Below are positions 18,099 through 27,467 of a stretch of 64,000 nt of DNA, piece after piece; within the stretch, counting starts at the first letter, position 1; every line of letters begins with the position of its first letter. Both the position numbers and the translations under genes were made by a program. The notes below the pieces were generated by a model. That model made no database searches. It saw only the letters and a program-made list of their open reading frames with translations, and was not told where the DNA came from. The DNA is from Polynucleobacter sp. (GTDB taxonomy: Bacteria; Pseudomonadota; Gammaproteobacteria; Burkholderiales; Burkholderiaceae_D), in assembly GCA_021737945.1 (NCBI GenBank), contig JAIPCX010000009.1, forward strand, positions 42,107-106,106, written 5' to 3'.

Positions 18099-18953
18099 TT
18101 AGTTAATGTCATCCATTATCTTTCTGAATAACACGTCATCAGATTTTTCATGAAGTAAGCAGCGGTCGAAATTCTCTTTTATGGCATGACTTTTTGATTG
18201 ATAAAGATCTTCACTAAGATCGTTCGGGTCAAAATATTGATCGAGAATAATTACCCCTTCTTTGTTAAACATGTCGGAAAGTTTGGGTGTACCGTGATAC
18301 ACAGGAATAGTTCCGGTGGCGAAGCAATCCATCAACTTTTCGGTGTAATAATTTGAGTAAGATTCATTTTCCATTGTTATCGAAAACCTAAAATCAGCTA
18401 AGGCTTCTTCTTTAGTTAAAAAAGGTTTGAAGCCTCTACCAAAGAAATTAATCCAAGGATTAAGGTGCATTTGTTTATTCATAAAAGTGTTTCGAAAACG
18501 ATGACCTTCAGTAAAGCCCTTGCCAGAAGATATCATTGATAACATCTTGGATTTTTTGTAGATTTTTCGATTTTTTATCCAGGTAAAATTTGCAGCAGGC
18601 GGAACATACTCAAAAATTGACCCTAGATTAAGAAGGTTTTCGTCGTGAACAAAAATTTTTCTAAATGTTTCCGCTAGAAAATCAATATTATTTCTAACAA
18701 AATCATTTTCCTGCGGAACAATTGTTTTTGACTCGCACAACCAAAGGTATTTGAATTTATTACTTGAATTTAGCGCGTGACGAATACCATAGTCCATATA
18801 AACTTCGATGCCACTAGAACTTGGTCTATCAAATACCCAATTAAAATGTAAAGGAATTTCGCCGGTACAGGAGCACACATCGTGGCTAAAGGGACTTCCG
18901 TAGCCAGAAATTTCTATTTTTTTGCTAATGCTATTCATTTTCTGATGCGTCAA
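18099..18953 (-). CDS. Glycosyltransferase family 10-like (alpha-1,3-fucosyltransferase type)
   Basis: This 284-residue protein ends in the diagnostic GT10 C-terminal block: YTEKLMDCFATGTIPVYHG (about residues 203-221), followed by EGVIILDQYFDPNDL. The preceding region shows FSITMENESYSNYYTEK, also typical of GDP-fucose binding in this family. It lacks a membrane anchor, as bacterial GT10 enzymes usually do. It is on the minus strand, convergent with the DUF268 gene, and probably forms its own unit. The donor is presumably GDP-fucose or another GDP-6-deoxysugar. Confidence 0.85.
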   Translation of the reverse strand: MTHQKMNSISKKIEISGYGSPFSHDVCSCTGEIPLHFNWVFDRPSSSGIEVYMDYGIRHALNSSNKFKYLWLCESKTIVPQENDFVRNNIDFLAETFRKIFVHDENLLNLGSIFEYVPPAANFTWIKNRKIYKKSKMLSMISSGKGFTEGHRFRNTFMNKQMHLNPWINFFGRGFKPFLTKEEALADFRFSITMENESYSNYYTEKLMDCFATGTIPVYHGTPKLSDMFNKEGVIILDQYFDPNDLSEDLYQSKSHAIKENFDRCLLHEKSDDVLFRKIMDDIN

Positions 18954-19075
18954 CTGTTTAAAGAGAGCGCTGTGATGCTGAGCTAAATGTAAAATCCTGT
19001 AAACGATGTTGAAAGAGGAAGTTAAAGCAAATTAACATAGACTATGCAAATTATATATTCAGTGAGAAATTTCAA

Positions 19076-19813
19076 GTGAAAACAATAACGATAAATCAGC
19101 CAGCAGGTTTGGGAGACATAATATGGATACAGCCGATATTGCAAATGTTTGTTGACAAAGGATTTACTATAATTTATCCGATTATCGACCGTTACCTTGA
19201 ATTGGCGACCAAATACCTACCGCGCGAAGGGGTAACTTACGTGTCTATTGAGTCAGAATTTCATTTTAAAGATTGTTTTGATAATCCAAACGTTATTCAC
19301 AACAACAATGGATATTATCTTCCTTTGACATACAGTCATCGCCATTTTCCAGCAAGCTCGCTTATGATGAGCAAATATTTGATGACACAAACTCCTTTGC
19401 AGGATTGGAGGCGTTTCATACCAAGGATAAGAGATAAACAACGTGAAATCTCTCTCTGGGAAAAAATTAATCCCAATAATGAAGAATTTATTCTCACAAA
19501 TAAATATTTCGGAACGCCCCCACAAACCAAAGAAAGAGAAATAAATTTAACAAATCATTCTTTTAAAATTATTGATATTGATTACAGAGATCAGGATCTA
19601 ATAGAATTTCATCCGTTTGATTGGGTGTACGTGATTGAGAAAGCAAAAGAAATACATTTTGTACAAACAGCTTTTTCTTTTATTGCAGATCTCTATGCAT
19701 CACCAACTGCTGTTATGCATTTATACGACCGAATTGGTAAAGATGACCAACCAAGATATCTTAAGGACTTTGAATATGTGCAACGACATCCCAATTGGGT
19801 ATATCACACGTAA
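19076..19813 (+). CDS. Glycosyltransferase family 9-like protein of glycan cluster
   Basis: This 245-residue protein begins with INQPAGLGDIIWIQPILQMF, similar to the N-terminal nucleotide-sugar fold of ADP-heptose-LPS heptosyltransferases (GLGDxLxxxP). It ends in a region (HFVQTAFSFIADLYASPTAV, about residues 199-218) that resembles the donor-site helix of GT9/GT-B enzymes (SxxxHLAxALxxP-type). It is shorter than a canonical heptosyltransferase (about 320-350), so it could be a reduced or inactive relative. It starts at GTG 19076 after weak ribosome signals. Family assignment is tentative. Confidence 0.6.
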   Translation: MKTITINQPAGLGDIIWIQPILQMFVDKGFTIIYPIIDRYLELATKYLPREGVTYVSIESEFHFKDCFDNPNVIHNNNGYYLPLTYSHRHFPASSLMMSKYLMTQTPLQDWRRFIPRIRDKQREISLWEKINPNNEEFILTNKYFGTPPQTKEREINLTNHSFKIIDIDYRDQDLIEFHPFDWVYVIEKAKEIHFVQTAFSFIADLYASPTAVMHLYDRIGKDDQPRYLKDFEYVQRHPNWVYHT

Positions 19814-19818
19814 AAAGT

Positions 19819-20796
19819 TCAAGAAGAAGTCTTGGTAAACTTTTCTGCGTGTTCTTTTGCCATTTGTTTCGCAACTTCCTTCATTTTGAATTTCGGCGTC
19901 CATCCTAAAATTTTTGAGGTTTCCGTTGGGTCGCCGTAAATGACGTTCAATTCGGAAGGACGAAAAAGAATTTTTTCCTGCACAACATAATCTTGCCACT
20001 TTAATCCAAATGATTTGAAAACCTCATCTACGAATGATTCAAGTGAATTTGGCTCACCAGTAGCAAATATATAGTCACCAGCCTGCGGTTGTTGAAGAGA
20101 AAGCCACATACCTTCGACATATTCTGGTGCCCAACCCCAATCACGAATGATATCTAGACGACCTAACGAGAGAGTTGTTTCCTTTCCAACAGATATTGCA
20201 TAAGCACGTTCGACAATTTTTTGAGTCACAAAGCGTGATGGTCTAAGTACAGACTCGTGATTGAAAAGTATGCCGTTGCAAGCAAAAACATTGTAAGCAA
20301 GACGGTAATTGATAACTAAAAAGTGAGCAGCTGCTTTAGCCACTCCATATGGGCTAACCGGATTAAAGGGGGTGTGAATTGTTGCTGGGAGTTGTTCAAC
20401 ATTGCCAAAACATTCACTTGAACTTGGGTGAAAAAATTTGGAATTTAGCTTAAGAATACGGATTGCCTCGAGAAAATTCAGAACCCCATTTAGGATGCTT
20501 TCAATAGTTTCCGCGGGGAGTACAAAAGAAAGACTTACAGAGCTTTGGCTACCAAGAAAATAAACTTCATCTGGCGTTGATTGTGCCAAAACATTCAAAA
20601 CACTCCTAAAATCAGAAGGAATGACAGACCTAAGAACTACAGCGTCTTTGATCCCAAGCCGAGAGATATTTTTATGTTCAGGAACTTCCGCATCACGAGA
20701 TGTACCCCAAACCTCATAATCTTTATTAATCAAGAATTTGGCCAGTAAAGCACCATCTTGCCCAGTAATTCCACAAATGAGAGCGCGTTTTTTCAT
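19819..20796 (-). CDS. gmd: GDP-mannose 4,6-dehydratase-like
   Basis: This 325-residue extended SDR matches GDP-mannose 4,6-dehydratase. It has ALICGITGQDGALLAKFL (5-22), the catalytic SSSECFG (126-131, with E128) and Y150-GVA-K154, the Gmd-specific LFNHESVLRPSRFVTQKI, and IIRDWGWAPEYVEGMW. It makes GDP-4-keto-6-deoxymannose, the precursor of GDP-fucose, GDP-rhamnose or GDP-perosamine; a related enzyme acts on GDP-heptose to give 6-deoxyheptose. No GDP-fucose synthase was recognised in the window, so the final sugar is open. It is slightly shorter than E. coli Gmd (about 373). Confidence 0.9.
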   Translation of the reverse strand: MKKRALICGITGQDGALLAKFLINKDYEVWGTSRDAEVPEHKNISRLGIKDAVVLRSVIPSDFRSVLNVLAQSTPDEVYFLGSQSSVSLSFVLPAETIESILNGVLNFLEAIRILKLNSKFFHPSSSECFGNVEQLPATIHTPFNPVSPYGVAKAAAHFLVINYRLAYNVFACNGILFNHESVLRPSRFVTQKIVERAYAISVGKETTLSLGRLDIIRDWGWAPEYVEGMWLSLQQPQAGDYIFATGEPNSLESFVDEVFKSFGLKWQDYVVQEKILFRPSELNVIYGDPTETSKILGWTPKFKMKEVAKQMAKEHAEKFTKTSS

Positions 20797-20844
20797 CGCA
20801 ATATTTTAAAATTATGGGTATTGTGGCGTGATTAAAATAAAAGA

Positions 20845-21249
20845 TCAATATGACTCATGAGACTTGACTTCTATAAGTTTCGATTTAAGAATCAAATCAA
20901 TTTCGCGCTTATATTGAGCTCTAATATCATTATTTATATATACCGACCTAGCTAAGTTTACAAATTCTGAACTGAAATCTTTTCTGCGCTCACAGTCGCG
21001 TTTTCCATCTTCAATATCCCAGAGTGAGCTATTGATGTTTTTTAAATTTAAGTAAAGGGATTGTATATTTTCAGGAAAATCAGATATGGTCATTCCGCAT
21101 CTAATAAGAGAATTTAAGCTTGCCTGTATATTATTTCGCTTAACTGGATCAGAAATTTTTTCCAGTTTAATCTCAAGGATACTAAGACGGTCAAAAAACT
21201 CACCCCAAGAAATTTCAACTTGAGGTAAAGCAGAGAATTTAAAAGTCAT
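20845..21249 (-). CDS. DUF6165-family small protein
   Basis: This 134-residue protein matches the DUF6165 family seen beside TPR and glycosyltransferase genes. It begins with EISWGEFFDRLSILEIKLEK (about residues 12-31), has LNSSLWDIEDGKRDCERRKD in the middle and ends with FVNLARSVYINNDIRAQYKREI. It is predicted to be an all-helical cytoplasmic protein. No function is established. It lies between Gmd and a methyltransferase-like gene, all on the minus strand, suggesting one operon. Confidence 0.78.
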   Translation of the reverse strand: MTFKFSALPQVEISWGEFFDRLSILEIKLEKISDPVKRNNIQASLNSLIRCGMTISDFPENIQSLYLNLKNINSSLWDIEDGKRDCERRKDFSSEFVNLARSVYINNDIRAQYKREIDLILKSKLIEVKSHESY

Positions 21250-21287
21250 AAATAAAAATTAAAAATGTATCGCAAAATAAAAATCAA

Positions 21288-21947
21288 TTATTCGGGAAAA
21301 ATCATCATGTACCCCTGATGTTCATAAAAGCGCCTAAACTTTCTACGTGGACCAAAAAATAACTTTAAAACGGCTGTGAAAGATCCAGCTAAAAACATAT
21401 CACGCTGCCGGAGAACGGCACGTACCGATTCTGCACTTTCAGGATGTTCTCGATCGAAGGCAAACTCTCCAGAATCAAACAAGAAAAGGTCATCGATAAT
21501 TATCAAATCATTTTTGGCGCCATCGCGTGAATTGGAAATTTCTGCAAGTTCAAGAAGAAGAGGGAGGCCTGCTGTGTTGTTATTATCGATTGAATCGCCA
21601 TAAGAAGTATCAAAAAAATCAGCTCCAGGAAAATGCGCATCTAAAAAAAATAAAGTTGGGGAGCTATCGACTTTGTTTTGCAGAAGACCGCGTAGACCAT
21701 GAAGGGAATTTGAATTTACAATTGATACACTTTGATGGTTCGATTGAGCTGAATTTATATTTTGGTGTAAAGATACAGAATTTGCTAATTTTTCATCAAT
21801 CTCAATTGAATATAAATGGCGAAAAGATTTATTTTGTATCGCATGACAAAGTGAGACGCCAAGACCAGTTCCTGTCTCCACATAATTTTTTAGATTAAAA
21901 GATTCGACAAGAGGATTTAAATCGAAGCGAGTTAATTGGCCCATCAA
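21288..21947 (-). CDS. Class I methyltransferase-like protein of unknown substrate
   Basis: This 219-residue protein has a SAM-binding-like start (NYVETGTGLGVSLCHAI, about 21-37, then LYSIEID) and a conserved later set: LFFLDAHFPGADF, PLLLELAEI and NDLIIIDDLFLF. The same LDxHxxGxD...PLxxEL...IDD pattern occurs in the protein at 23813-24505, so the two are relatives. They may methylate sugar hydroxyls, but enzymatic activity is not evident from sequence alone. It is the promoter-proximal gene of the minus-strand Gmd unit. Confidence 0.7.
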   Translation of the reverse strand: MMGQLTRFDLNPLVESFNLKNYVETGTGLGVSLCHAIQNKSFRHLYSIEIDEKLANSVSLHQNINSAQSNHQSVSIVNSNSLHGLRGLLQNKVDSSPTLFFLDAHFPGADFFDTSYGDSIDNNNTAGLPLLLELAEISNSRDGAKNDLIIIDDLFLFDSGEFAFDREHPESAESVRAVLRQRDMFLAGSFTAVLKLFFGPRRKFRRFYEHQGYMMIFPE

Positions 21948-22040
21948 AATTCCTTTTTTAAAAAAAAACAGGGCTAATGGTGAAGTATAATTAAAATGAT
22001 TGTTTTAATAAGCTAAATATGGTGTGTATAGCGTACTATC

Positions 22041-23009
22041 ATGACAAAGATTAAAGAAAATTTAGAATATCTCTCTTCTCCGTATTTGCTTGAGATTCAG
22101 GAGCTTTTTATTGAGTGTGCAACAAAATTAAATATAGATAATGAAGTTTCGAGCGTCAGAGAAATTCGAGAATTTATGTTCGAGTTCTTTCAACGTTCCG
22201 ATTTTAACAATTTATATTTCAAAGTAGCAAGTCAAATTGTTGAGCATATCAAAATACCGCGAGAAGATTGTGTTTTGCAAATGCTTCCAACGCCCAGAGT
22301 TTTCAGGCCGAATTCTATTGGTACATCCTATCATTGTGATTATTGGTACGGACACGGTGAAAAATCTTACACGGTATGGGTACCACTTTCCTCAGTCGAA
22401 GTTGGAAATACGTTCCATGTGGCAAATGATTACCTTGCTCGACAATATGTTTTGAAACTCGAGGAAAGCAAAAGTTACCAACCATTGCCTATTGAGTTGG
22501 CTTCGTTAACGACACCTGTGTTACCAAAAAAAGGGCAGGCATTTCTGTTTAATTCAAAGTTATTGCACGGTTCACCTTTAAATAATTCCAATAGTACCCG
22601 CCTTTCTTTTGATTTTCGTATTTCAAGCAAATCTGATCCAACATCGACAAAAGATTTAGAGAATTATTACCATAATATAAATGAAAAATTTCAACTTCCA
22701 AAGCATGAACTGGATGGTGCTCGTGTTCTAAAGTACATTTGTGGTGGTATCGGGAAGAATACTTTTATTCAACACATAGTTATCGAGGCAGCGGCCAAAC
22801 GTTTTAACATGAATGTTTATGAGCAAGAAGCTGAAATAGAGAGACTGGGATATCCAATATTTGCTGAATACATAAGTGGGAAAATTAAAGAGTCCAAGCT
22901 CGACGGGATGATAATTGCCTCTAAAAATATTTTGGATAATGCGACCATAGAACTTGCTGCTAATTCGGATATTAAAATTTGGTGCGCATTAGAAAATAAT
23001 TATTTGTAG
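22041..23009 (+). CDS. Fusion: sporadic-carbohydrate-cluster 2OG-Fe(II) oxygenase + LIC12192-like domain
   Basis: This 322-residue protein joins two parts. Residues 1 to about 215 form a 2-oxoglutarate/Fe(II) oxygenase with the metal motif YHCDYW (HxD, about residue 98), the distal histidine in KLLHGSP and the 2OG arginine in TRLSFDFR. Residues from about 230 (ICGGIGKNTFIQHIVIEAAA, EYISGKIKESKLDGMIIAS) resemble the 'sporadic carbohydrate cluster protein, LIC12192 family'. These two families usually occur as separate neighbours in surface-sugar clusters. The enzyme probably hydroxylates or oxidises a sugar intermediate. The C-terminal match is from memory of the family and is moderate. Confidence 0.72.
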   Translation: MTKIKENLEYLSSPYLLEIQELFIECATKLNIDNEVSSVREIREFMFEFFQRSDFNNLYFKVASQIVEHIKIPREDCVLQMLPTPRVFRPNSIGTSYHCDYWYGHGEKSYTVWVPLSSVEVGNTFHVANDYLARQYVLKLEESKSYQPLPIELASLTTPVLPKKGQAFLFNSKLLHGSPLNNSNSTRLSFDFRISSKSDPTSTKDLENYYHNINEKFQLPKHELDGARVLKYICGGIGKNTFIQHIVIEAAAKRFNMNVYEQEAEIERLGYPIFAEYISGKIKESKLDGMIIASKNILDNATIELAANSDIKIWCALENNYL

Positions 23010-23812
23010 AATGAGCGAAATGCTATTTAAATTGGTTTAAATGCTCACTATTAACAGACACAGAAGATGGCCGTTAAAGAGTTTTTTGATGCCGTTGCCT
23101 CGGTAGGCACGAAATTCAAAGCATGAAGAACGAAAGTCTGATTTACGAGCAGTTGTTTAACATTTAATGCCTTAAGTATTTAATCGGGCGCGTTAATTAA
23201 GCAATGGGCTTTATGCGTACTTTTTAGCTAATCAAAAATTGTTGAGGATTGCTGAGGGTTGTTCGATCTGTAATGATGGGATTAGCTAAGTAGAGAAAAG
23301 TGAGTACATAATCTTCACTTATTGCCTCAGGTGTTACCAATCCTTAAAGATATCAGTAATGTACATGACTAATATACTTTATAGCACTTAAAAATCAGGC
23401 TTTGCTAGTGGGTTTATGTTAATGGGCAAATGCGCCTAACGCGCTGAAGTATAAATTAGCAGCCGAAACATGGAATTAACCTGAAAAGTATTTAGAGAAG
23501 AAAAACAAAAATGCAAATATTGCGTAGATAAACAAAAGTGTTGGAACGGAATTATTGATTGATTGGGACTCTAATTAGCTCGTGGCTGTAAAAGAAATTG
23601 ATTAAAGTTAACGCAAAGACTTCAACGGTATTCGTTTTAACTGATCTTTTTATAATCGGCCGAAAGTGATGATTTGCCATTGCTTTTTTAAACTTAAATC
23701 TAATTATCACTGCACTAATTAACAGTATGATCTATTGGTGCCAATAATAATTGCTTTATAAGTAATTGCGCAAAAATTTATAAACCGCCTTTGCACTTTG
23801 CCCTTTAAAAAA
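23010..23812. other. 803-base gap without a supportable gene
   Basis: Stops are frequent in all frames. The only suggestive reading is a 19-codon frame at 23067-23126 (MAVKEFFDAVASVGTKFKA), preceded by no clear ribosome site; it may be a decayed gene start. No inverted repeats or transposase remnants were recognised. The stretch looks like degraded DNA left by rearrangement within the sugar locus. Confidence 0.55.
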
Positions 23813-24505
23813 ATGTCAGCAAAAGACCCATTGCGAACCCTTCTCGAGGTCATAAACCTCATTGTGATCCAGCACCCAAATTTATCGCCTATCGTGGCAA
23901 AGATAGCTCAGTCGATTCTCGGACAGACTCCTTCTGCAGACATTTCGGAATGGGCCACTAGAGTTTATGCAGCCCCATCCCCACATTTTATAAAACAAGC
24001 CGTCTTGCTTCGTAATAACCTTAGCAATTCAACTTGGATAGAGACCGGTACATTTCTGGGCGACACAGCTGAATATTTATCTCAACACGCAACATTCCTT
24101 CATACAATCGAACCAGAACCAAAACTTTATGAAAAAGCTAAACAGCGATTATCTGTTTACGCTAACGTAATTGTGCATAACGAAATAAGCGAAATTTCTT
24201 TACAAAAGCTATTGCCAACACTCTCTGGAAATGTTTGTCTCTGGCTCGATGGACACTACTCTGGAGGAGATACTTTCGCAGGACCTAACGACACACCACT
24301 TCGTGAGGAGTTAAGACTCCTTTCGGAGAATATGAAGCGATATGACAATGTTTCAATCTTAATCGACGATATCAGATTGTGTGGTCGTAACCACGTTTAC
24401 GGGAGCTATCCTTCGCTGAATGAGCTTGTAGACTTTGCAAACAAGTGCGATTTAACATGGTACATAGAGCACGATATATTCATTGCAAAATCTAAGAACT
24501 TGTAA
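23813..24505 (+). CDS. Class I methyltransferase-like protein of unknown substrate
   Basis: This protein of 230 residues is a relative of the 21288-21947 product. It has TWIETGTFLGDTAEYLSQH (SAM motif-like) and LHTIEPEPKLYEKAK, then CLWLDGHYSGGDTF, TPLREELRLL and VSILIDDIRLCG. I prefer the ATG at 23813 over the in-frame TTG at 23798. It stands alone between two large non-coding gaps, which is unusual in this otherwise packed locus. A role in sugar methylation is possible but not shown. Confidence 0.68.
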   Translation: MSAKDPLRTLLEVINLIVIQHPNLSPIVAKIAQSILGQTPSADISEWATRVYAAPSPHFIKQAVLLRNNLSNSTWIETGTFLGDTAEYLSQHATFLHTIEPEPKLYEKAKQRLSVYANVIVHNEISEISLQKLLPTLSGNVCLWLDGHYSGGDTFAGPNDTPLREELRLLSENMKRYDNVSILIDDIRLCGRNHVYGSYPSLNELVDFANKCDLTWYIEHDIFIAKSKNL

Positions 24506-25046
24506 ATTTAATTGCTTTAACTTTGACGCTTAATTGATCTGTTAAATGTAAAAACTCTTTGAAATGTAAAAATACGCTTGGTAAATAGTGCCGGCTCAAT
24601 GAGTATTAATTTAGCAGGCCACAAGGAAGAAAGACTGATTAAATCTGCGATCTGAACATTGATAATGAGTTTGGATAGTTTAGTAAAGGCACAAAACATT
24701 CCAGGGTCAATTAACAAAATTACTATACGATCTACAGAGCCAAAAGCAGCAAGTAAGAAATAATAAAATCTATTAATCTTTTTGCTCCTGACTAACCAGT
24801 CTGTAAAGGTTCATTTCACCAATTACTCAAAACCATCACCATAGTCAAGTGACAACTTAATATGCAGGCTTTTATAAAGCTTGTCGATATTACGACAAAT
24901 TAACTTATTGATTCCGCCCAAAGCTTTAGATATCTCGGGTTTATTTATTGAAGGCGGTTTGAATTAAACTATTTTAAATATCTCGCAGCATATTATCTGG
25001 CGTTAGTTGATAGTTCCGTAGACCATAAATAATCTCTTCTAGCAAA
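24506..25046. other. 541-base gap without a supportable gene
   Basis: AT-rich sequence with scattered stops in all frames. A minus-strand 66-codon frame at 24517-24717 has no family resemblance and no ribosome site, so I do not call it. The promoter for the 25047 gene presumably lies at the right end. No repeats or mobile-element traces were seen. Confidence 0.5.
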
Positions 25047-25940
25047 ATGTCAATTATCTCAATCCCTAGGTGTGCAGTAGTTGTTGGCGGTGGTGGTGCA
25101 CTTGGGCAAGAAATATCTCAACAACTAAAAGCTGAGGGCATAGCTACCATAAGCTTAGAACGTTCTAGTTTAGAAGCAAGTCTCGATATTTCCGAGTTGA
25201 AAGTTGTAATAGAAAAACTAAACCCAAGCGCCATCGTGAATTGCATAGCAATCACAGGCCTAGACAAGTGTTTCTTGGATCCGATTCGGGCTTTTGAAGT
25301 AAATGGCATCTTTGCAATAAAGCTAGCATGTATAAGTAAAATCCTCAAGGTGCCAGTTCTCCAGTTCAGTACTGACAACGTATTTTCGTGCGACGTGAAG
25401 GGCGTTTTATACAGAGAAACAGACGACCCTAAACCCGCGACGGTTTATGGAATGAGTAAGCTATTGGGCGAAGCGTGTAAGATTAGAACAAATGCTCCAT
25501 TTTATGTGGTACGCCTTCCATTACTTTTCGGCCCATCCAATCGTAATCAGATAATACATAGATTTATTAAACAAATAATTAAGGGTATTGACATCAGAGT
25601 ATCATCAGATGTCTTTAGCACTCCGGTATACACCCCAGATGTTGCAGACTTCACGGTTAAATGGGTAAAAGGTAAAATACAAATTGGATCAGTAACGCAT
25701 TTAACATCTGGACAACTGACAACTCTTCACGATTTAGTTGTTTCAATATCCGATAAGATTGCTTGTAATGGAAAAGGAATGGTACTAGCTGCATCCAGCT
25801 CAGAATTTTCTTCAGTTGAAGCCAAACCTTTGCACGGCGGTTTAGCATCAGAGCTAATACCCACAATAGATTTAGAGTCAGCCATAACTAGATATGGCGA
25901 ATGGATAGAAAGTAATCTAAAGGAGATAATTAATGAGTGA
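25047..25940 (+). CDS. RmlD-like NAD(P)-dependent sugar-nucleotide reductase
   Basis: This 297-residue SDR has a variant N-terminal nucleotide motif (VVVGGGGALGQEI, about 11-23), the FSTDNVFSCD segment typical of dTDP-4-dehydrorhamnose reductases (STDYVFDG in RmlD) and the catalytic YGMSKLLGE. RmlD-type enzymes reduce the 4-keto group of deoxysugar nucleotides. With Gmd nearby it might reduce GDP-4-keto-6-deoxymannose, giving a rhamnose- or heptose-type sugar. It overlaps the following PhyH-like gene by eight bases. Exact substrate unknown. Confidence 0.82.
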   Translation: MSIISIPRCAVVVGGGGALGQEISQQLKAEGIATISLERSSLEASLDISELKVVIEKLNPSAIVNCIAITGLDKCFLDPIRAFEVNGIFAIKLACISKILKVPVLQFSTDNVFSCDVKGVLYRETDDPKPATVYGMSKLLGEACKIRTNAPFYVVRLPLLFGPSNRNQIIHRFIKQIIKGIDIRVSSDVFSTPVYTPDVADFTVKWVKGKIQIGSVTHLTSGQLTTLHDLVVSISDKIACNGKGMVLAASSSEFSSVEAKPLHGGLASELIPTIDLESAITRYGEWIESNLKEIINE

Positions 25941-26733
25941 TAGTGACAAAGAAAGATTATTGCGGGAAGAAGGCGTTTTACTAATGAAGAATGTAATTGC
26001 CGACGATGCCTTAGTATCTGTTAAAGATCAATATGATCATCTTGACATATCATTAGAGCGCACAGACATAGTCAAGGACCGGCCAGTAATTGTATTTTGG
26101 AGACACGTGATGGGATCAACAAAGCGGCTCGCCCACTTTGATGAATTCCCCGCTCTTTGGCAACTGATAACCAATTGCATAGTTCCAACGCTAAGACAAT
26201 CATTCCCAGAACGCACTAAGCGCTTGCAACTATTGGAAACCATCATTTTTAATAAACCGCCAGAAATAAGCAACACACTAAATTGGCACCAAGATGTTGC
26301 TTATTTCCCTTTAAAACCAAATAATCAAATCGCAGTTTGGATACCATTCGAAATGGTAACTGCTGAAAGGGGCGCAATGGTTTATGCTGTTGGTAGCCAC
26401 AAACTTGGTCCTCGTGGATCGACTAACCTTCATACTCGAGAAAAATTTGAAAATGAAGATCGTGATCTAATTCCGGATGATCCTACGACAATAGGACTTG
26501 AAGTCAGATGCATGGAAATGACTCCAAACGATATGCTTGTCCATGATGGCTACACTTGGCATTATTCCGGTCCGAACTTAATCAAAGGGTATACTCGCCG
26601 CGGGTTGTCAGTGCGGTTTGTTACAGAACCCGCAGCTTTTGATCCTCGCCCAGGACAGGGGGCAGCTTTTACTAGGCAAATCGACATTCAGCCAGGGGAT
26701 ATTTTGGATGGCGCTCCGTTTCCGTTACTTTAA
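25933..26733 (+). CDS. Phytanoyl-CoA dioxygenase (PhyH)-family 2OG-Fe(II) oxygenase
   Basis: This 266-residue protein has the PhyH arrangement: LNWHQDVAYF (HxD iron ligands, about residue 118), VWIPFEMVTAERGAMVYAVG, the distal iron histidine in GYTWHYSGPN and RRGLSVRFV with the 2-oxoglutarate arginine. PhyH enzymes hydroxylate or epimerise carbon atoms of varied substrates. Coupling to the RmlD-like reductase (ATG inside its 3' end, after GGAGATAATT) suggests a sugar or lipid-linked substrate. This is the second of three 2OG oxygenases in the locus. Confidence 0.84.
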   Translation: MSDSDKERLLREEGVLLMKNVIADDALVSVKDQYDHLDISLERTDIVKDRPVIVFWRHVMGSTKRLAHFDEFPALWQLITNCIVPTLRQSFPERTKRLQLLETIIFNKPPEISNTLNWHQDVAYFPLKPNNQIAVWIPFEMVTAERGAMVYAVGSHKLGPRGSTNLHTREKFENEDRDLIPDDPTTIGLEVRCMEMTPNDMLVHDGYTWHYSGPNLIKGYTRRGLSVRFVTEPAAFDPRPGQGAAFTRQIDIQPGDILDGAPFPLL

Positions 26734-27467
26734 TTTTATTTGCCCTCATTTATTAAAAATGGTGCTTGAGCTTTCGACGGATTAGTGGATTACATAACGA
26801 GTTGAATAATCTTGCAAATGGTTTTGTAGACTTCCTCATCAAGTAGGGAGTTCGTTAAATGAGACTTCGGCTTTAACAAACCTTGGCAGACAAGCTGCGG
26901 CCGGTTGCCAAGGGACTCGTTACCTTGAATACCGTTAAAGTTTCGTTACAATCATCTATAACTTCCTGCGACTGCTCAATAGAATGAAACAACTATTGAA
27001 TAGACTGGTTTTTTCAAGCCAACATAATCTAGAAAATCTAGCCGCGTAGGTTGATTCAAATACCCATTCCAACAAAGACTTCTTCAATGTCTGAAAATCC
27101 AGGCTGGGGGACAATAGAATTGCATCTTAGTGCTTAAGCAAATCTTCAATAATCGCTTTCAAGTGAGCACAGCTTTAAAGCTAATTCATTGCCGAGTATT
27201 CCTTCTCATTAATTTGAGGTGGTCTACCCCATCATCTCTAAATTCTTCTGGCTCGAAATATCTGGCCAGTTCACAAGAATATATACTTTTGTTTTCACGC
27301 TTGTATAAAAGCGCTATAGATGACCATTATGGTTCAGCTTAGCCGGGTAAATGGAATCAAGTTCAAAACTATACTCTTTACCCAAGCACTAAAGGTAATG
27401 GTTCAAACTTATGTAGCCGGCGAGTAAACATAAACTCGGGGTTTCCTCTAATTCGGTCAAATGATTT
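26734..27467. other. 734-base gap without a supportable gene
   Basis: The region lies between a plus-strand gene and the 3' end of the minus-strand HldE-like gene. A minus-strand open stretch around 27200-27340 can be read without stops for about 45 codons (containing YKRENKSIYSCELARYFEPE), but has no start or recognised family. It may be a gene remnant. No terminator hairpin with a T-run was found. Confidence 0.5.

Noticed and set aside
23067..23126. 19-codon frame MAVKEFFDAVASVGTKFKA
   Set aside because: Too short and without a ribosome site; mentioned only as a possible decayed gene start.
27130..27342. Plus-strand 70-codon frame in the gap before the HldE-like gene
   Set aside because: Composition and lack of start signals suggest chance; the opposite strand is equally open.
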